Of a stretch of 16,483 nucleotides of DNA, positions 1 to 7,504 are shown one piece after another. A program made the translations under genes and the position numbers. This stretch comes from Gemmatimonadota bacterium. GTDB lineage: Bacteria > Gemmatimonadota > Gemmatimonadetes > Gemmatimonadales > GWC2-71-9. Each line of letters begins with the position of its first letter. Position 1 is the stretch's first letter. The stretch is taken from assembly GCA_024640185.1 (NCBI GenBank), contig JAHEFN010000012.1:1-16483 (forward strand), written 5' to 3'. Under the pieces are notes generated by a model. The model saw nothing but the letters and a program-made list of their open reading frames with translations, had not been told where the DNA came from and did not search any database.

Positions 1-2
1 CC

Positions 3-548
3 GGCGACACCGAACTGATCATGCAAACGCCCCACGAACGGCGGGCCGCGGTCTTGGCGACCGAGGGAGCCGCTGGCTTCCGGGCCGAGTTCGTCCTCAC
101 CCGACCGACCATCGTCGAAGTCTCCGCCGTCGGGCCGTTGGACTATCCGGAGGCGCGGGCGAGCGCCTCCAAGGTGCTGCTGCTCGAACCGGGGGTGGAC
201 ATCGATGGCAACGGCATCGTTCTCGAGCTCCACGGCCTGATCGTGGAGGTCCTCGGCATGACCGTGAATACGATCGATGCAGGCGTCACCGTCCGGGCCC
301 GGGTCCGCATGCTGTGCTCCTGCCCAACGGGGCCAGAGGCGCTTTGGACCGTCGAACGGATTGTGGCACGCCTGATGGATGGTGACGAGATGCTCGCCGA
401 GGTGCCGCTGGCCTTCTCCGGCGAACCGAGTGTCTACACCGGCATGGTTCCGCTCTCTCGATCGGGCTCGTTCACGCTTGTTGTCGTCGCGGCCGACACC
501 GGCGGGGGGAATCGCGGCATCGGTTCCATGGCATTCTCGGTGAGGTAG
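3..548 (+). CDS. C-terminal part of an unrecognised beta-rich, possibly exported protein
   Basis: The reading frame is open from the first bases of the window. An ATG lies at 21 but has no Shine-Dalgarno sequence before it, so the gene very probably begins upstream and only about 181 residues are seen. The product is rich in valine, leucine and glycine in alternating patterns, with no long hydrophobic helix. It ends in a compact beta-type segment (a SGSFTLVVVAAD stretch, then SMAFSVR), which resembles an Ig-like or periplasmic binding fold. A C-x-C pair (CSCP, near residue 105 of the visible part) is the only cysteine feature. I do not recognise the family. It is followed by 124 nt of non-coding DNA before arsD, so it is probably not part of the ars transcript. 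The coding call rests on length, frame consistency and a normal high-GC codon pattern. Confidence 0.6.
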   Translation, partial: GDTELIMQTPHERRAAVLATEGAAGFRAEFVLTRPTIVEVSAVGPLDYPEARASASKVLLLEPGVDIDGNGIVLELHGLIVEVLGMTVNTIDAGVTVRARVRMLCSCPTGPEALWTVERIVARLMDGDEMLAEVPLAFSGEPSVYTGMVPLSRSGSFTLVVVAADTGGGNRGIGSMAFSVR

Positions 549-607
549 TCAGACAGGTGCGGTGACCCAGGCCTCTGGCGTCATGGGATCCGGGGGCAAA
601 GGTGGAG

Positions 608-640
608 TTGCCCGTCAAGTTCGTATCAACTATTCTTGAT
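608..640 (+). promoter_or_regulatory. arsDA promoter with ArsR-like operator over the -10
   Basis: A -35-like TTGCCC (608-613) and a -10-like TATTCT (631-636) are separated by exactly 17 nt. A perfect inverted repeat, ATCAA-N6-TTGAT (625-640), covers the -10. This half-site arrangement is the type bound by ArsR/SmtB-family repressors in several ars operons. Its position would block RNA polymerase until arsenite or antimonite releases the repressor. The promoter leads straight into arsD, whose start lies 33 nt beyond the operator. No arsR gene is visible in this window. Confidence 0.62.
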
Positions 641-672
641 GCGTGTGACTCGCACTGACCCAGAGGTACCCG

Positions 673-999
673 ATGCCACCGACCATGCAGCTCTTCGACC
701 CCGCCATGTGCTGCACCAGCGGCGTCTGCGGCGTCGATCCCGACCCCGAACTGGCGCGAATCGCGGCTGACCTGGAGTGGCTTGGGCGGCAGGGTGCCCG
801 GATCGAGCGCTACAACCTGGGACAGGAACCGGAGGCCTTTGCCGCATTGCAGGCGGTGCGGACCTCACTGCAGCGGGATGGCGTCGCCGTCCTCCCCTTG
901 GTGCTCGTTGACGAGCAGATCGTGAGCCGAGGCCGGTACCCGACACGAGCCGAATTGGTGGCGCTGGTAGGAGGGCTGACGCATGCCGACGCTCGCTGA
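673..999 (+). CDS. arsD: ArsD, arsenite metallochaperone
   Basis: ArsD takes up As(III) or Sb(III) in the cytosol and hands it to the ArsA ATPase. It can also act as a weak repressor of its operon. The 108-residue product has the usual length for the family and the hallmark N-terminal motif FDPAMCCTSGVCG. Cys13, Cys14 and Cys19 correspond to the three essential metal-binding cysteines (12, 13 and 18 in the E. coli plasmid protein). The rest is the thioredoxin-like fold with the DGVAVLPLVLVD segment. The second vicinal cysteine pair seen near the C-terminus of some homologues is absent. The start at 673 is supported by AGAGG about 7 nt upstream; a second in-frame ATG at 685 would also give a family-like N-terminus. 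The 3' end overlaps arsA by 17 nt, so the two are co-transcribed and probably translationally coupled. Confidence 0.93.
   Translation: MPPTMQLFDPAMCCTSGVCGVDPDPELARIAADLEWLGRQGARIERYNLGQEPEAFAALQAVRTSLQRDGVAVLPLVLVDEQIVSRGRYPTRAELVALVGGLTHADAR
968..974 (+). promoter_or_regulatory. Shine-Dalgarno for arsA inside arsD
   Basis: TAGGAGG lies 8 nt before the arsA ATG at 983 and within the last codons of arsD. It fixes the arsA start and shows that arsA is initiated from within its partner's coding sequence. Confidence 0.75.
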
Positions 1000-2761
1000 C
1001 CTCGCGACGACCCTGCCACGGTTCACCTTCTTCACCGGCAAGGGAGGTGTGGGCAAGACCTCGACAGCCTGCGCCCTGGCGGTGCACCTCGCCGATCAGG
1101 GTCGGCGGGTGCTCCTCGTCAGCACCGATCCAGCCTCCAACCTGACCGATGTCTTCGGGACGGAGATCGGCGAGACCCCCACGCCGGTTGGGGTACCGGG
1201 ACTCGCCGTGATGAACGTCGACCCTGAGGGGGCTGCCGCAACCTACCGTGAGCGGGTGATCGGGCCGGTCCGTGACACCCTGCCGGCGGATGCCGTGCGA
1301 CAGATGGAGGAGCAGCTCTCCGGGGCATGCACCGTCGAGGTGGCCGCCTTCGATGAGTTTGCCTCGCTGCTGGTAGATGACGCCAGGATCGGCGGGTATG
1401 ACCACCTGCTCTTTGACACCGCGCCGACCGGGCACACCCTGCGGTTGCTGCAGCTGCCGGCGGCATGGAGCGGCTATCTCGATGCCAATACGCGAGGCGC
1501 CTCATGTCTCGGTCCACTCAGTGGGCAGTCTGCCAAGCGCGACGTCTACGCCGCCACGACACGGGTGCTCTGCGATCCCGAACAGACCCTGATGGTGCTC
1601 GTCACGCGTCCCGAGCCGAGCGCCTTCACCGAGGCGGAGCGGACCCGCGGCGAGCTCGAGCCGTTGGGCATCACCAACATCGTTGTGGTGCTGAACGCGG
1701 TCTTCCACGCCACCGACCAAGGCGATCCGCTCGCCGTGGCGATGGAACGCCGTGGCGCCGTGGCCATCGCCACGATGCCGGAGGCCCTCGCGCGGTTTGA
1801 CCGGATCGACCTGCCGCTGCAACCGTACAACGTGGTGGGACTCCCAGCCCTCAGGGCGCAGTGCGGTGCTCCCCCGCCGCTACCAGCCACCATCGTGGCC
1901 ACCCACGACGCACCGACCCCGGACCTCAATGCCCTCATCGACCAGCTGGCCGATCGTGATCACGGCCTGGTGATGCTGATGGGGAAGGGTGGGGTGGGGA
2001 AGACGACGGTGGCTGTGGCGATCGCCGTGGCACTCGCCGAACGCGGACATGCCGTCCACCTGACGACCACCGATCCCGCCGCGCACCTGGCGGAGACCCT
2101 CGCGGGAGAGGTGGAGGGACTGCGGGTCAGCCGGATCGACCCGGCTGTCGAGACGCAGCGCTATCGCGAGAAGGTCCTGGCGCGATCGAAGTCGGCGCTG
2201 GATGAGGACGGCCTGATGCTCCTGGAGGAGGACCTGCGTTCCCCGTGCACCGAGGAAGTGGCGGTCTTCCATGCCTTTTCGAGGATCGTCAACGCGGCTC
2301 GCCGTGAATTGGTGATCGTCGATACCGCACCCACCGGGCACACCCTGCTGTTGCTCGATGCGGCTGGTTCGTACCACCGGGAGATCCTTCGGGCGCCCGG
2401 AGTCGCCCCGGAGCGTGTCATCACCCCGCTGATGCGACTGCAGGATCCGATGCACACCAAGATCATCCTGGTGACACTTCCGGAAGTGACCCCGGTGGCT
2501 GAGGCCAGAGGGCTGCAGGATGATCTCCGTCGGGCCGGCATCTCCCCCTGGGGGTGGGTGGTCAATCAGAGCCTGACGGCCGCACGCCCCACCGACGCCG
2601 TGCTCCGCGCCCGAGCCGAGACCGAGAAGCCGCTGCTCGACACCGTCCGCGAGCAGCTGGCCACCAGGTTCGCGGTCGTGCCGATGTGTCCAGAGTCCCC
2701 GGTCGGACGGGTGGCACTTCGCGCGCTGGCAGGTGAAGGGACGGCACGAGTCGGGACGTAG
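983..2761 (+). CDS. arsA: ArsA, arsenite/antimonite-stimulated pump-driving ATPase
   Basis: ArsA is a cytosolic ATPase that receives As(III) from ArsD and energises an ArsB- or Acr3-type membrane pump. The 592-residue protein shows the full pseudo-duplicated A1-A2 architecture. There are P-loops GKGGVGKTS (residues 19-27) and GKGGVGKTT (334-342), and signal-transduction motifs DTAPTGHT at 145 and 447. All three metalloid-site cysteines are present: Cys116 (SGACTVE), Cys175 (ASCLGP) and Cys422 (SPCTEE), matching 113, 172 and 422 of the plasmid R773 protein. The linker between the halves (about 295-325) is proline-rich. Length agrees with the classical 583-residue ArsA, so this is a genuine As/Sb ATPase and not a GET3/TRC40-like single-half protein. 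It follows arsD with a 17-nt overlap. No pump gene follows; the next gene is convergent, so the partner transporter must be encoded elsewhere. Confidence 0.96.
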   Translation: MPTLADLATTLPRFTFFTGKGGVGKTSTACALAVHLADQGRRVLLVSTDPASNLTDVFGTEIGETPTPVGVPGLAVMNVDPEGAAATYRERVIGPVRDTLPADAVRQMEEQLSGACTVEVAAFDEFASLLVDDARIGGYDHLLFDTAPTGHTLRLLQLPAAWSGYLDANTRGASCLGPLSGQSAKRDVYAATTRVLCDPEQTLMVLVTRPEPSAFTEAERTRGELEPLGITNIVVVLNAVFHATDQGDPLAVAMERRGAVAIATMPEALARFDRIDLPLQPYNVVGLPALRAQCGAPPPLPATIVATHDAPTPDLNALIDQLADRDHGLVMLMGKGGVGKTTVAVAIAVALAERGHAVHLTTTDPAAHLAETLAGEVEGLRVSRIDPAVETQRYREKVLARSKSALDEDGLMLLEEDLRSPCTEEVAVFHAFSRIVNAARRELVIVDTAPTGHTLLLLDAAGSYHREILRAPGVAPERVITPLMRLQDPMHTKIILVTLPEVTPVAEARGLQDDLRRAGISPWGWVVNQSLTAARPTDAVLRARAETEKPLLDTVREQLATRFAVVPMCPESPVGRVALRALAGEGTARVGT

Positions 2762-2786
2762 CGCCTTCCTCACCGAGGAATGACAC

Positions 2787-2824
2787 GGAAGCCCAGCAGT
2801 GACTCACGTCGCTGCTGGGCTTCC
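2787..2824. terminator. Strong hairpin between convergent arsA and cytochrome c genes
   Basis: The arms GGAAGCCCAGCAG (2787-2799) and CTGCTGGGCTTCC (2812-2824) are perfectly complementary. Three more pairs and one G-T pair close the loop, giving a 17-bp stem with a TCAC tetraloop (2804-2807). Neither side carries a clear T-run. It lies 26 nt after the arsA stop and 45 nt from the end of the convergent cytochrome gene, so it could stop transcription in both directions. Confidence 0.7.
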
Positions 2825-2868
2825 CCTGTCACGCCATTCCTCTGCCACCCACGGCCATCACCCCACGG

Positions 2869-3528
2869 TCACGGCTGCACCTCGCGTGCGGTCGGGAACG
2901 CCGGCGCCGGCCACGGCCCGATCTTCTCGACCGTGTATTCGCTGGCCCAGAAGTCCGGCGGCCCCTCACTGTCCGCGACCTTGTTGGCGGCCGGACGCAG
3001 TCCGCGCTTGAGGTAGGCCGCGATGTTCCAGAGCTCCTGGTCACTCATGTGCCGCCACGCGGGCCAGGGCATCGGGATGGCGAGGTACTTCGGCATCTCG
3101 GGGAAGTTGCCCTCGCCCGGCACCATCGAGGTGATCGTCACGTCGGGTGTCTCCCCGGGCCGGAGCCCGAACCGCAGCGAATTGAAGATCTGCCGCTCGG
3201 TGAAACGACCCAGCCCGGTCAGATTGTCGGGAGTCAGGTTGCGGGGACGGGTCGTGAACGGCCCGATCGTGAATTCCTGGATGGGATCCATGACGCCCAT
3301 CAACCAGCCTTCCGAGGCGGGGTTGGCACCGCCGCCATGGCAGTCGCCACAGCCATGGTTGACCACCAGCTGTCTGCCGGCGTCCACATCTGCCCGTGCC
3401 GCCAGCTGCTCGGCGGTCAGCGGGCCGTTCGACGTTGCCTCGACCGACCCGGAGGGGCCGGGGATGACGAACGTCGCCGTGAGTGCCAAGAGCGAGATCC
3501 CGGCGAGCAGACGCAATACGTTTGACAT
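2869..3528 (-). CDS. Exported monoheme class I-type cytochrome c
   Basis: This is a periplasmic electron carrier, either soluble or held by its N-terminal helix. The 219-residue product starts with a hydrophobic segment (about residues 5-24), then carries one covalent heme site, C60-G-D-C63-H64. Met153 in the IPMPWP loop is the likely distal heme ligand. The MSDQELWNIAAYLKRG segment near 161-176 is the C-terminal helix usual in such cytochromes. The chosen ATG at 3528 has GAGGG seven bases upstream; an ATG two codons earlier is too close to that site. The gene lies 14 nt behind the multicopper oxidase stop, so the two form an operon with probable translational coupling. The cytochrome is the obvious candidate to exchange electrons with the oxidase. 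Partner and redox direction are inferred. The family assignment below class I cytochrome c is uncertain. Confidence 0.87.
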   Translation of the reverse strand: MSNVLRLLAGISLLALTATFVIPGPSGSVEATSNGPLTAEQLAARADVDAGRQLVVNHGCGDCHGGGANPASEGWLMGVMDPIQEFTIGPFTTRPRNLTPDNLTGLGRFTERQIFNSLRFGLRPGETPDVTITSMVPGEGNFPEMPKYLAIPMPWPAWRHMSDQELWNIAAYLKRGLRPAANKVADSEGPPDFWASEYTVEKIGPWPAPAFPTAREVQP

Positions 3529-3535
3529 GATCATG

Positions 3536-3540
3536 CCCTC
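3536..3540 (-). promoter_or_regulatory. Shine-Dalgarno deciding the cytochrome c start
   Basis: GAGGG on the minus strand lies 7 nt from the ATG at 3528 but only 1 nt from the alternative ATG at 3534, favouring the shorter protein. It lies between the multicopper oxidase stop and the cytochrome start. Confidence 0.6.
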
Positions 3541-3542
3541 GT

Positions 3543-4913
3543 TCAGCGGACTTCCAGGACGCCCATCATCCCGTGGTCCTCGTGATCCAGAATGTGGCAG
3601 TGGAACATCCACTTGCCGGGATAGTCATCGTACCGCACGATGAAACGCACCTGCTCGTGTTTGGGAACGTTCACGGTGTCCTGCCAGCTCGGGAACGGCT
3701 CCGGCACGCCGTTGCGATCGAGCACCTGGAACGGGAAGCCGTGCAGGTGGAACGGATGATCCATGCCAACGAGGTTCTCGATCTGCCAGATCTCGGTCGC
3801 ACCGAGTGGCGCCACCACGTCCATGCGATCGGGATCCATCCGTCGGCCGTTGATGAGTCCCTGTGAGAGCGACATGACCCGGGTCGCCGTCGAAGCCGCG
3901 GGATCGAGGGGGGTCACCACACGCAGGCGCTCGGGAACCGGCATCGGCGGGACTGCCGGTTCCCGGCTGTATGCCAGCGTGAGGAGGTCGAGGGTCTGAT
4001 TCCAATCGGCCGGCCTGGTCTGCGGGATGTACCGGTCATATGGCAAGGACTGGAGCCTGGCCACGGTGCCCGGCGCCGCAGTGCCCCGGATCAGCACCTC
4101 GATCCGTTCGGAGGGGGAGAGCAGGATCTCGGCCACCTCAACCGGGTGCTCGAAGAGCCCGCCATCGTTGCCGACATGCAGCAGGGTGTGGCCCTCGAGG
4201 GCCAGTCGATAGCTGCGCGCGGCCGAGGCGTTGACCACCCGCCAGCGCTGCATCTCGCCGCTCCGGATGCTGAGCGTCGGTTGCAGCACCCCGTTGACGA
4301 AGAGCAGTGGGCCCTCTCGCCCATTCTCCAAGTCGATGCGGCCTGCGGGGGTCTTCGGTTCCGGCAGGTCGATCCGGGCTTCGCTGTCGAGCCGGTTGTC
4401 GGTGAGGACGAGCAACTGTTCGGGCACCGTGGCGAGCGGATCGTCATGCGCGCGGACAATCAGCGCCCCCGCGAGTCCCATCGCCACCTGATGGCCTGCC
4501 CGGGCGTGCGGGTGCGGGTGGTACCAGTAGGTCCCCGCGCTCCCCACGGCAGGGGTGAAGTTGTAGTCATAGCTCTCACCCGGCAGCACCGGGCGGAAGG
4601 GACTCCCGTCGGCCTCGAACGGCAGGTGGAGGCCGTGCCAGTGAATCGTCGACGGCTCTGCGAGGTGATTCTCGAAATGGACGGTGACCTCGTCGCCCTC
4701 GAAGACCTCGAGCACGGGGCCTGGCACCTGCCCGTTGTAGCCGAACATGTCGACCTCAACGCCGGGCAGCAGATGCCGGCGGACAGGGCGGGCCGTCAGG
4801 TCGAACTGTCGCCGTCCGGGGGCGTGGCCACCGGCGCGACGGGGTAGCATCGGCACAGCGATGGCGGTCGCGAGCACCGCACCGGTGCTGGCGACGAACG
4901 AGCGTCGATCCAT
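3543..4913 (-). CDS. Tat-exported multicopper oxidase (laccase/CueO-like)
   Basis: Multicopper oxidases remove single electrons from metals or organic substrates and reduce oxygen to water. The protein (456 residues from this start) has all four copper-ligand motifs: HWHG (91-94), HPHPH (132-136), HPFHLHG (386-392) and HCH-x3-H-x4-M (438-449). The last supplies the type 1 ligands Cys439, His444 and Met449. The N-terminus MDRRSFVAST followed by a hydrophobic stretch is a Tat-type signal, fitting folding and copper loading in the cytosol. The ATG at 4913 is preceded by CAGGA and by a good promoter. In-frame sequence upstream to 5039 lacks such support and would bury the Tat signal. Co-transcription with a cytochrome c is notable. 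Candidate roles are Cu(I) or other metal oxidation, or laccase activity; the sequence does not decide. No Met-rich insert like that of E. coli CueO is visible. Confidence 0.93.
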   Translation of the reverse strand: MDRRSFVASTGAVLATAIAVPMLPRRAGGHAPGRRQFDLTARPVRRHLLPGVEVDMFGYNGQVPGPVLEVFEGDEVTVHFENHLAEPSTIHWHGLHLPFEADGSPFRPVLPGESYDYNFTPAVGSAGTYWYHPHPHARAGHQVAMGLAGALIVRAHDDPLATVPEQLLVLTDNRLDSEARIDLPEPKTPAGRIDLENGREGPLLFVNGVLQPTLSIRSGEMQRWRVVNASAARSYRLALEGHTLLHVGNDGGLFEHPVEVAEILLSPSERIEVLIRGTAAPGTVARLQSLPYDRYIPQTRPADWNQTLDLLTLAYSREPAVPPMPVPERLRVVTPLDPAASTATRVMSLSQGLINGRRMDPDRMDVVAPLGATEIWQIENLVGMDHPFHLHGFPFQVLDRNGVPEPFPSWQDTVNVPKHEQVRFIVRYDDYPGKWMFHCHILDHEDHGMMGVLEVR

Positions 4914-4937
4914 GGTTGTCCTGAGTAATGGGTGCCG

Positions 4938-4967
4938 AATATTGTGGCCGCAGGGGAGCGCTGTCAA
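4938..4967 (-). promoter_or_regulatory. Sigma-70-like promoter of the multicopper oxidase-cytochrome pair
   Basis: On the minus strand a consensus -35 TTGACA (4967-4962) is followed, after 18 nt, by AATATT (4943-4938), which matches the -10 at four of six positions. It lies 25 nt before the oxidase start codon. It suggests the pair has its own promoter and does not depend on the kinase gene upstream. No MerR/CueR-type dyad with a lengthened spacer is visible. Confidence 0.6.
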
Positions 4968-5059
4968 ATCACCCGGCCGCGCTCGCGCCGGTGCATCCGG
5001 GATCGGTGTCGTCGGTGGCCTGCCGGGGTCCCGTGTCACCCGCCGCCGTCCCCGTGCCG

Positions 5060-7315
5060 CTATCGCAGCCCGATCTTGTCCACCATCTCCTGAAACCGCG
5101 GGTCGGCACGGAATGGCTGATAGCCCGGGTCGAGGTGGAGGTAGATCAGCCCTGCCGAACGCTCCTCGAGTGCCTTCCGCAGCCGGGCGAACCCCTTGTC
5201 AAGGTCACCGAGGGCGCCGAAGCCCATCGCGAGCACCTCGTCACGGAAGTACTCGTGTTTCGACTGCTGTTCGAGCCGCTCCATGATGGCGGTGGCCTCC
5301 TCGATCTCGCCAAGGGCCACCAGCGGCCTGACGATCATGGCATCGTACGATCGCACCGCGGTGCCGAGGGACTGTGCCTTGCGGAAGGCCGTGAGGGAGG
5401 CCTCCGGGTTTCCGAGCTCGAGCTCGGCGGCCCCAATGTCGAGGAGGGCCTGGAAGTAGCTCGGCTCGATCTCCAGGCTTTCGCGGCTCTGCTCGATCGC
5501 GGCATCATAGCGCTCGGCATAGAGCAGGAAACGTCCCAGCCAGCGGCTGTAGTGTGCCGTCAGGGGGTCGAGGGCCAGGGCGGCTCGCATCTCCTCCAGT
5601 CCCTCAACCAGCCGTCCCACCGCTGGCAGGGTGCTGCCGTACACGAAATGGGCTTCAGCGTAATTGGGATTGTGCTCCACCGCCTCGGCGAGGGCCTTGG
5701 ACGCACCGTCAAAGTCCCATTCGTACCAACAGAGCACCTTGCCGAGCGAGGTGTGCGCCTCCCCGAGGGTCGGATCGATCTGGATCGCTCGGACCGCGGC
5801 GGACTTTCCCTTCGGGTACGCCTCTTCGGGTGCGACCCAGTCATCGGCGAGGTTGCACCAGCAGTCGGCGATCCCGGAGTATGCCCGTGCGTATCCGGGA
5901 TCGGCATCGAGCGCCTGTTCAAACAGGCTGAGCGCCTTCTGGAGGTCATGCTCCGCCAAGCGGTTGACGAAGAAGCGACCCTTCAGGTACATCGTGTACG
6001 CTTCGATGTTGTCGGTCGTCGGTGTGACGAGCGGTTCCTTCTGCTCCCCCATCAACTGTCCCTTGAGGGCATCGACGATGGCCCTGGAGAGTTCGTCCTG
6101 CACAGCGAAGACATCTTCCAGTTGCCGATCGTAGCTCTCGGACCAGAGTTGGTAGCCGTTGGCGACATCCACCAACTGCGCGCTGATCCTGATGCGATTC
6201 CCGATCTTGCGGACACTTCCCTCCACCACCGAGGAGACACCGAGTTTGGTGCCGATCTGCTCGATGTCGACCGTCTTGCCCTTGAAGGCGAACGACGAGG
6301 TGCGCGAGGCCACCTGGAGGTCGGGAATCTTGGCCAGGGCGTTGATGATCTCCTCGGTCATGCCGTCGCTGAAGTACTCGTTCTCCGGGTCAGCGCTCAT
6401 GTTGGCGAACGGCAGCACCACCACCGACTTCCCGGTGGCTACCACCGGCGCCGGTGGGGTGCTGCCGGTTGGGGTGTGGCCGTCGCGCTGGATCATGGCC
6501 AGCGCCTCGGCGAACTCGCCGACCGAGGGATACCGGTCGACCGGGGTGCGCGACATCGCCTGGATCACCGCCGCGTCGAGTTGGTCCGGCACGTCGCGCA
6601 TCGCCTGGATATGGGGCACTGGGGCGACGAATCGCTTGGTGATGACCGCCTGTGCGCTGGGGCCGGTGAACGGCTGCTCGCCGGTGAGCATCTCATAGAG
6701 GACGCAACCGAGGCTGTACAGGTCGCTGCGACCGTCGACGTCGGAGTCGGCCGAGGCCTGTTCGGGACTCATGTACGCCGGGGTGCCGAGTGCAAAGCCG
6801 GTCTGGGTGATCGCTCCGCTCGCGGCGGTCATCGCCTTGCCGATCCCGAAGTCTGCCACCAGGGCGGAACCATCGTGCATCAGGATGTTGGCCGGCTTGA
6901 CGTCACGGTGGACGACGCCCTGTCGGTGGGCATAGTCCAGCGCCGACGCCACCTCCCGGGTGATCCGGAGTGCCTCGTCGAGGGAGAGCATCTTCTCCTT
7001 CGCGATGCGGTCCCTGAGGGACTGCCCTTCCATGTTGGGCATCACATAGAAGAGCAGCCCTTCGGATTCCCCCGAATCGAACAGCGGCAGGATGTGGGGG
7101 TGGGTGAGCCGGGCGGCAAGCTTGATCTCCCGGAGGAAGCGGTCGGGACCGATCTCGCGGCTCAACTCGGGGCGGAGGACCTTCAAGGCGACGCTCCGCT
7201 CGTGGCGCACATCCCGGGCGAGGAAGACGACCGCCATGCCGCCCTCACCGAGCGGTCGCTCGATGACATAGCGACCGGCAAGGCCACGGTCGAGGCGCTC
7301 CTGGATATTGGTCAT
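5060..7315 (-). CDS. Ser/Thr protein kinase with TolB-like domain and TPR repeats
   Basis: The 751-residue protein begins with a complete PknB-type kinase domain (about 15-275). It shows G-loop GEGGMA (23-28), Lys45, Glu63, HRDVKPAN (136-143), DFG (155-157) and the GTPAYMSPEQ segment (177-186). A short Pro/Thr-rich linker (about 288-305) leads to a TolB-like domain (SVVVLPFANMS through WSESYDRQLEDVF, about 307-405) of the kind often fused to kinases and cyclases. TPR-type helical repeats fill the rest. Membrane-spanning helices are usually found between kinase and sensor parts in such proteins; none is visible here, so it is probably cytosolic. The ATG at 7315 fits where kinase homology begins, with a weak CAGG four bases upstream. 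The open frame continues upstream antisense to the synthetase gene, but that part is not coding. Substrate and signal are unknown. Confidence 0.92.
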   Translation of the reverse strand: MTNIQERLDRGLAGRYVIERPLGEGGMAVVFLARDVRHERSVALKVLRPELSREIGPDRFLREIKLAARLTHPHILPLFDSGESEGLLFYVMPNMEGQSLRDRIAKEKMLSLDEALRITREVASALDYAHRQGVVHRDVKPANILMHDGSALVADFGIGKAMTAASGAITQTGFALGTPAYMSPEQASADSDVDGRSDLYSLGCVLYEMLTGEQPFTGPSAQAVITKRFVAPVPHIQAMRDVPDQLDAAVIQAMSRTPVDRYPSVGEFAEALAMIQRDGHTPTGSTPPAPVVATGKSVVVLPFANMSADPENEYFSDGMTEEIINALAKIPDLQVASRTSSFAFKGKTVDIEQIGTKLGVSSVVEGSVRKIGNRIRISAQLVDVANGYQLWSESYDRQLEDVFAVQDELSRAIVDALKGQLMGEQKEPLVTPTTDNIEAYTMYLKGRFFVNRLAEHDLQKALSLFEQALDADPGYARAYSGIADCWCNLADDWVAPEEAYPKGKSAAVRAIQIDPTLGEAHTSLGKVLCWYEWDFDGASKALAEAVEHNPNYAEAHFVYGSTLPAVGRLVEGLEEMRAALALDPLTAHYSRWLGRFLLYAERYDAAIEQSRESLEIEPSYFQALLDIGAAELELGNPEASLTAFRKAQSLGTAVRSYDAMIVRPLVALGEIEEATAIMERLEQQSKHEYFRDEVLAMGFGALGDLDKGFARLRKALEERSAGLIYLHLDPGYQPFRADPRFQEMVDKIGLR

Positions 7316-7374
7316 AGGACCTGAAGATGTGGCGACTCGGCGGGATGTGCCAGTTGAGCCCTTCCCGCCGCCCG

Positions 7375-7393
7375 GGGATATCCCTCCCGGGAG
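7375..7393. promoter_or_regulatory. Two overlapping 10-bp palindromes between divergent kinase and synthetase genes
   Basis: GGGATATCCC (7375-7384) and CTCCCGGGAG (7384-7393) are each perfect palindromes and share one base. They lie in the 189-nt divergent spacer, 60-78 nt upstream of the kinase start. They could be operator half-sites, but no known regulator matches. The only other motif seen in the spacer is a TAGAAT (7456-7461) that could serve as -10 for the synthetase gene, without a recognisable -35. Confidence 0.3.
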
Positions 7394-7504
7394 CCATCCG
7401 GCCAGGTCAACCATTGTTGGGGCTGGCCCGCTCCCCGGCCCACAGGACGCGTGGTTAGAATCCGGTGGGCGGTTCGTCATGCTGTCCCTCACCCGGGACC
7501 TGAG

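Noticed and set aside
626..1435. A 269-codon minus-strand frame over arsD/arsA
   Set aside because: It is antisense to arsD and arsA, which carry unmistakable family motifs. The composition is Arg/Gly-rich noise.
4928..7324. A 798-codon open frame on the plus strand, antisense to the kinase gene
   Set aside because: The minus strand encodes a clear kinase with all motifs. The antisense frame is His/Val/Gly/Leu-rich with no recognisable domain, as expected from GC-rich third positions mirrored on the other strand.
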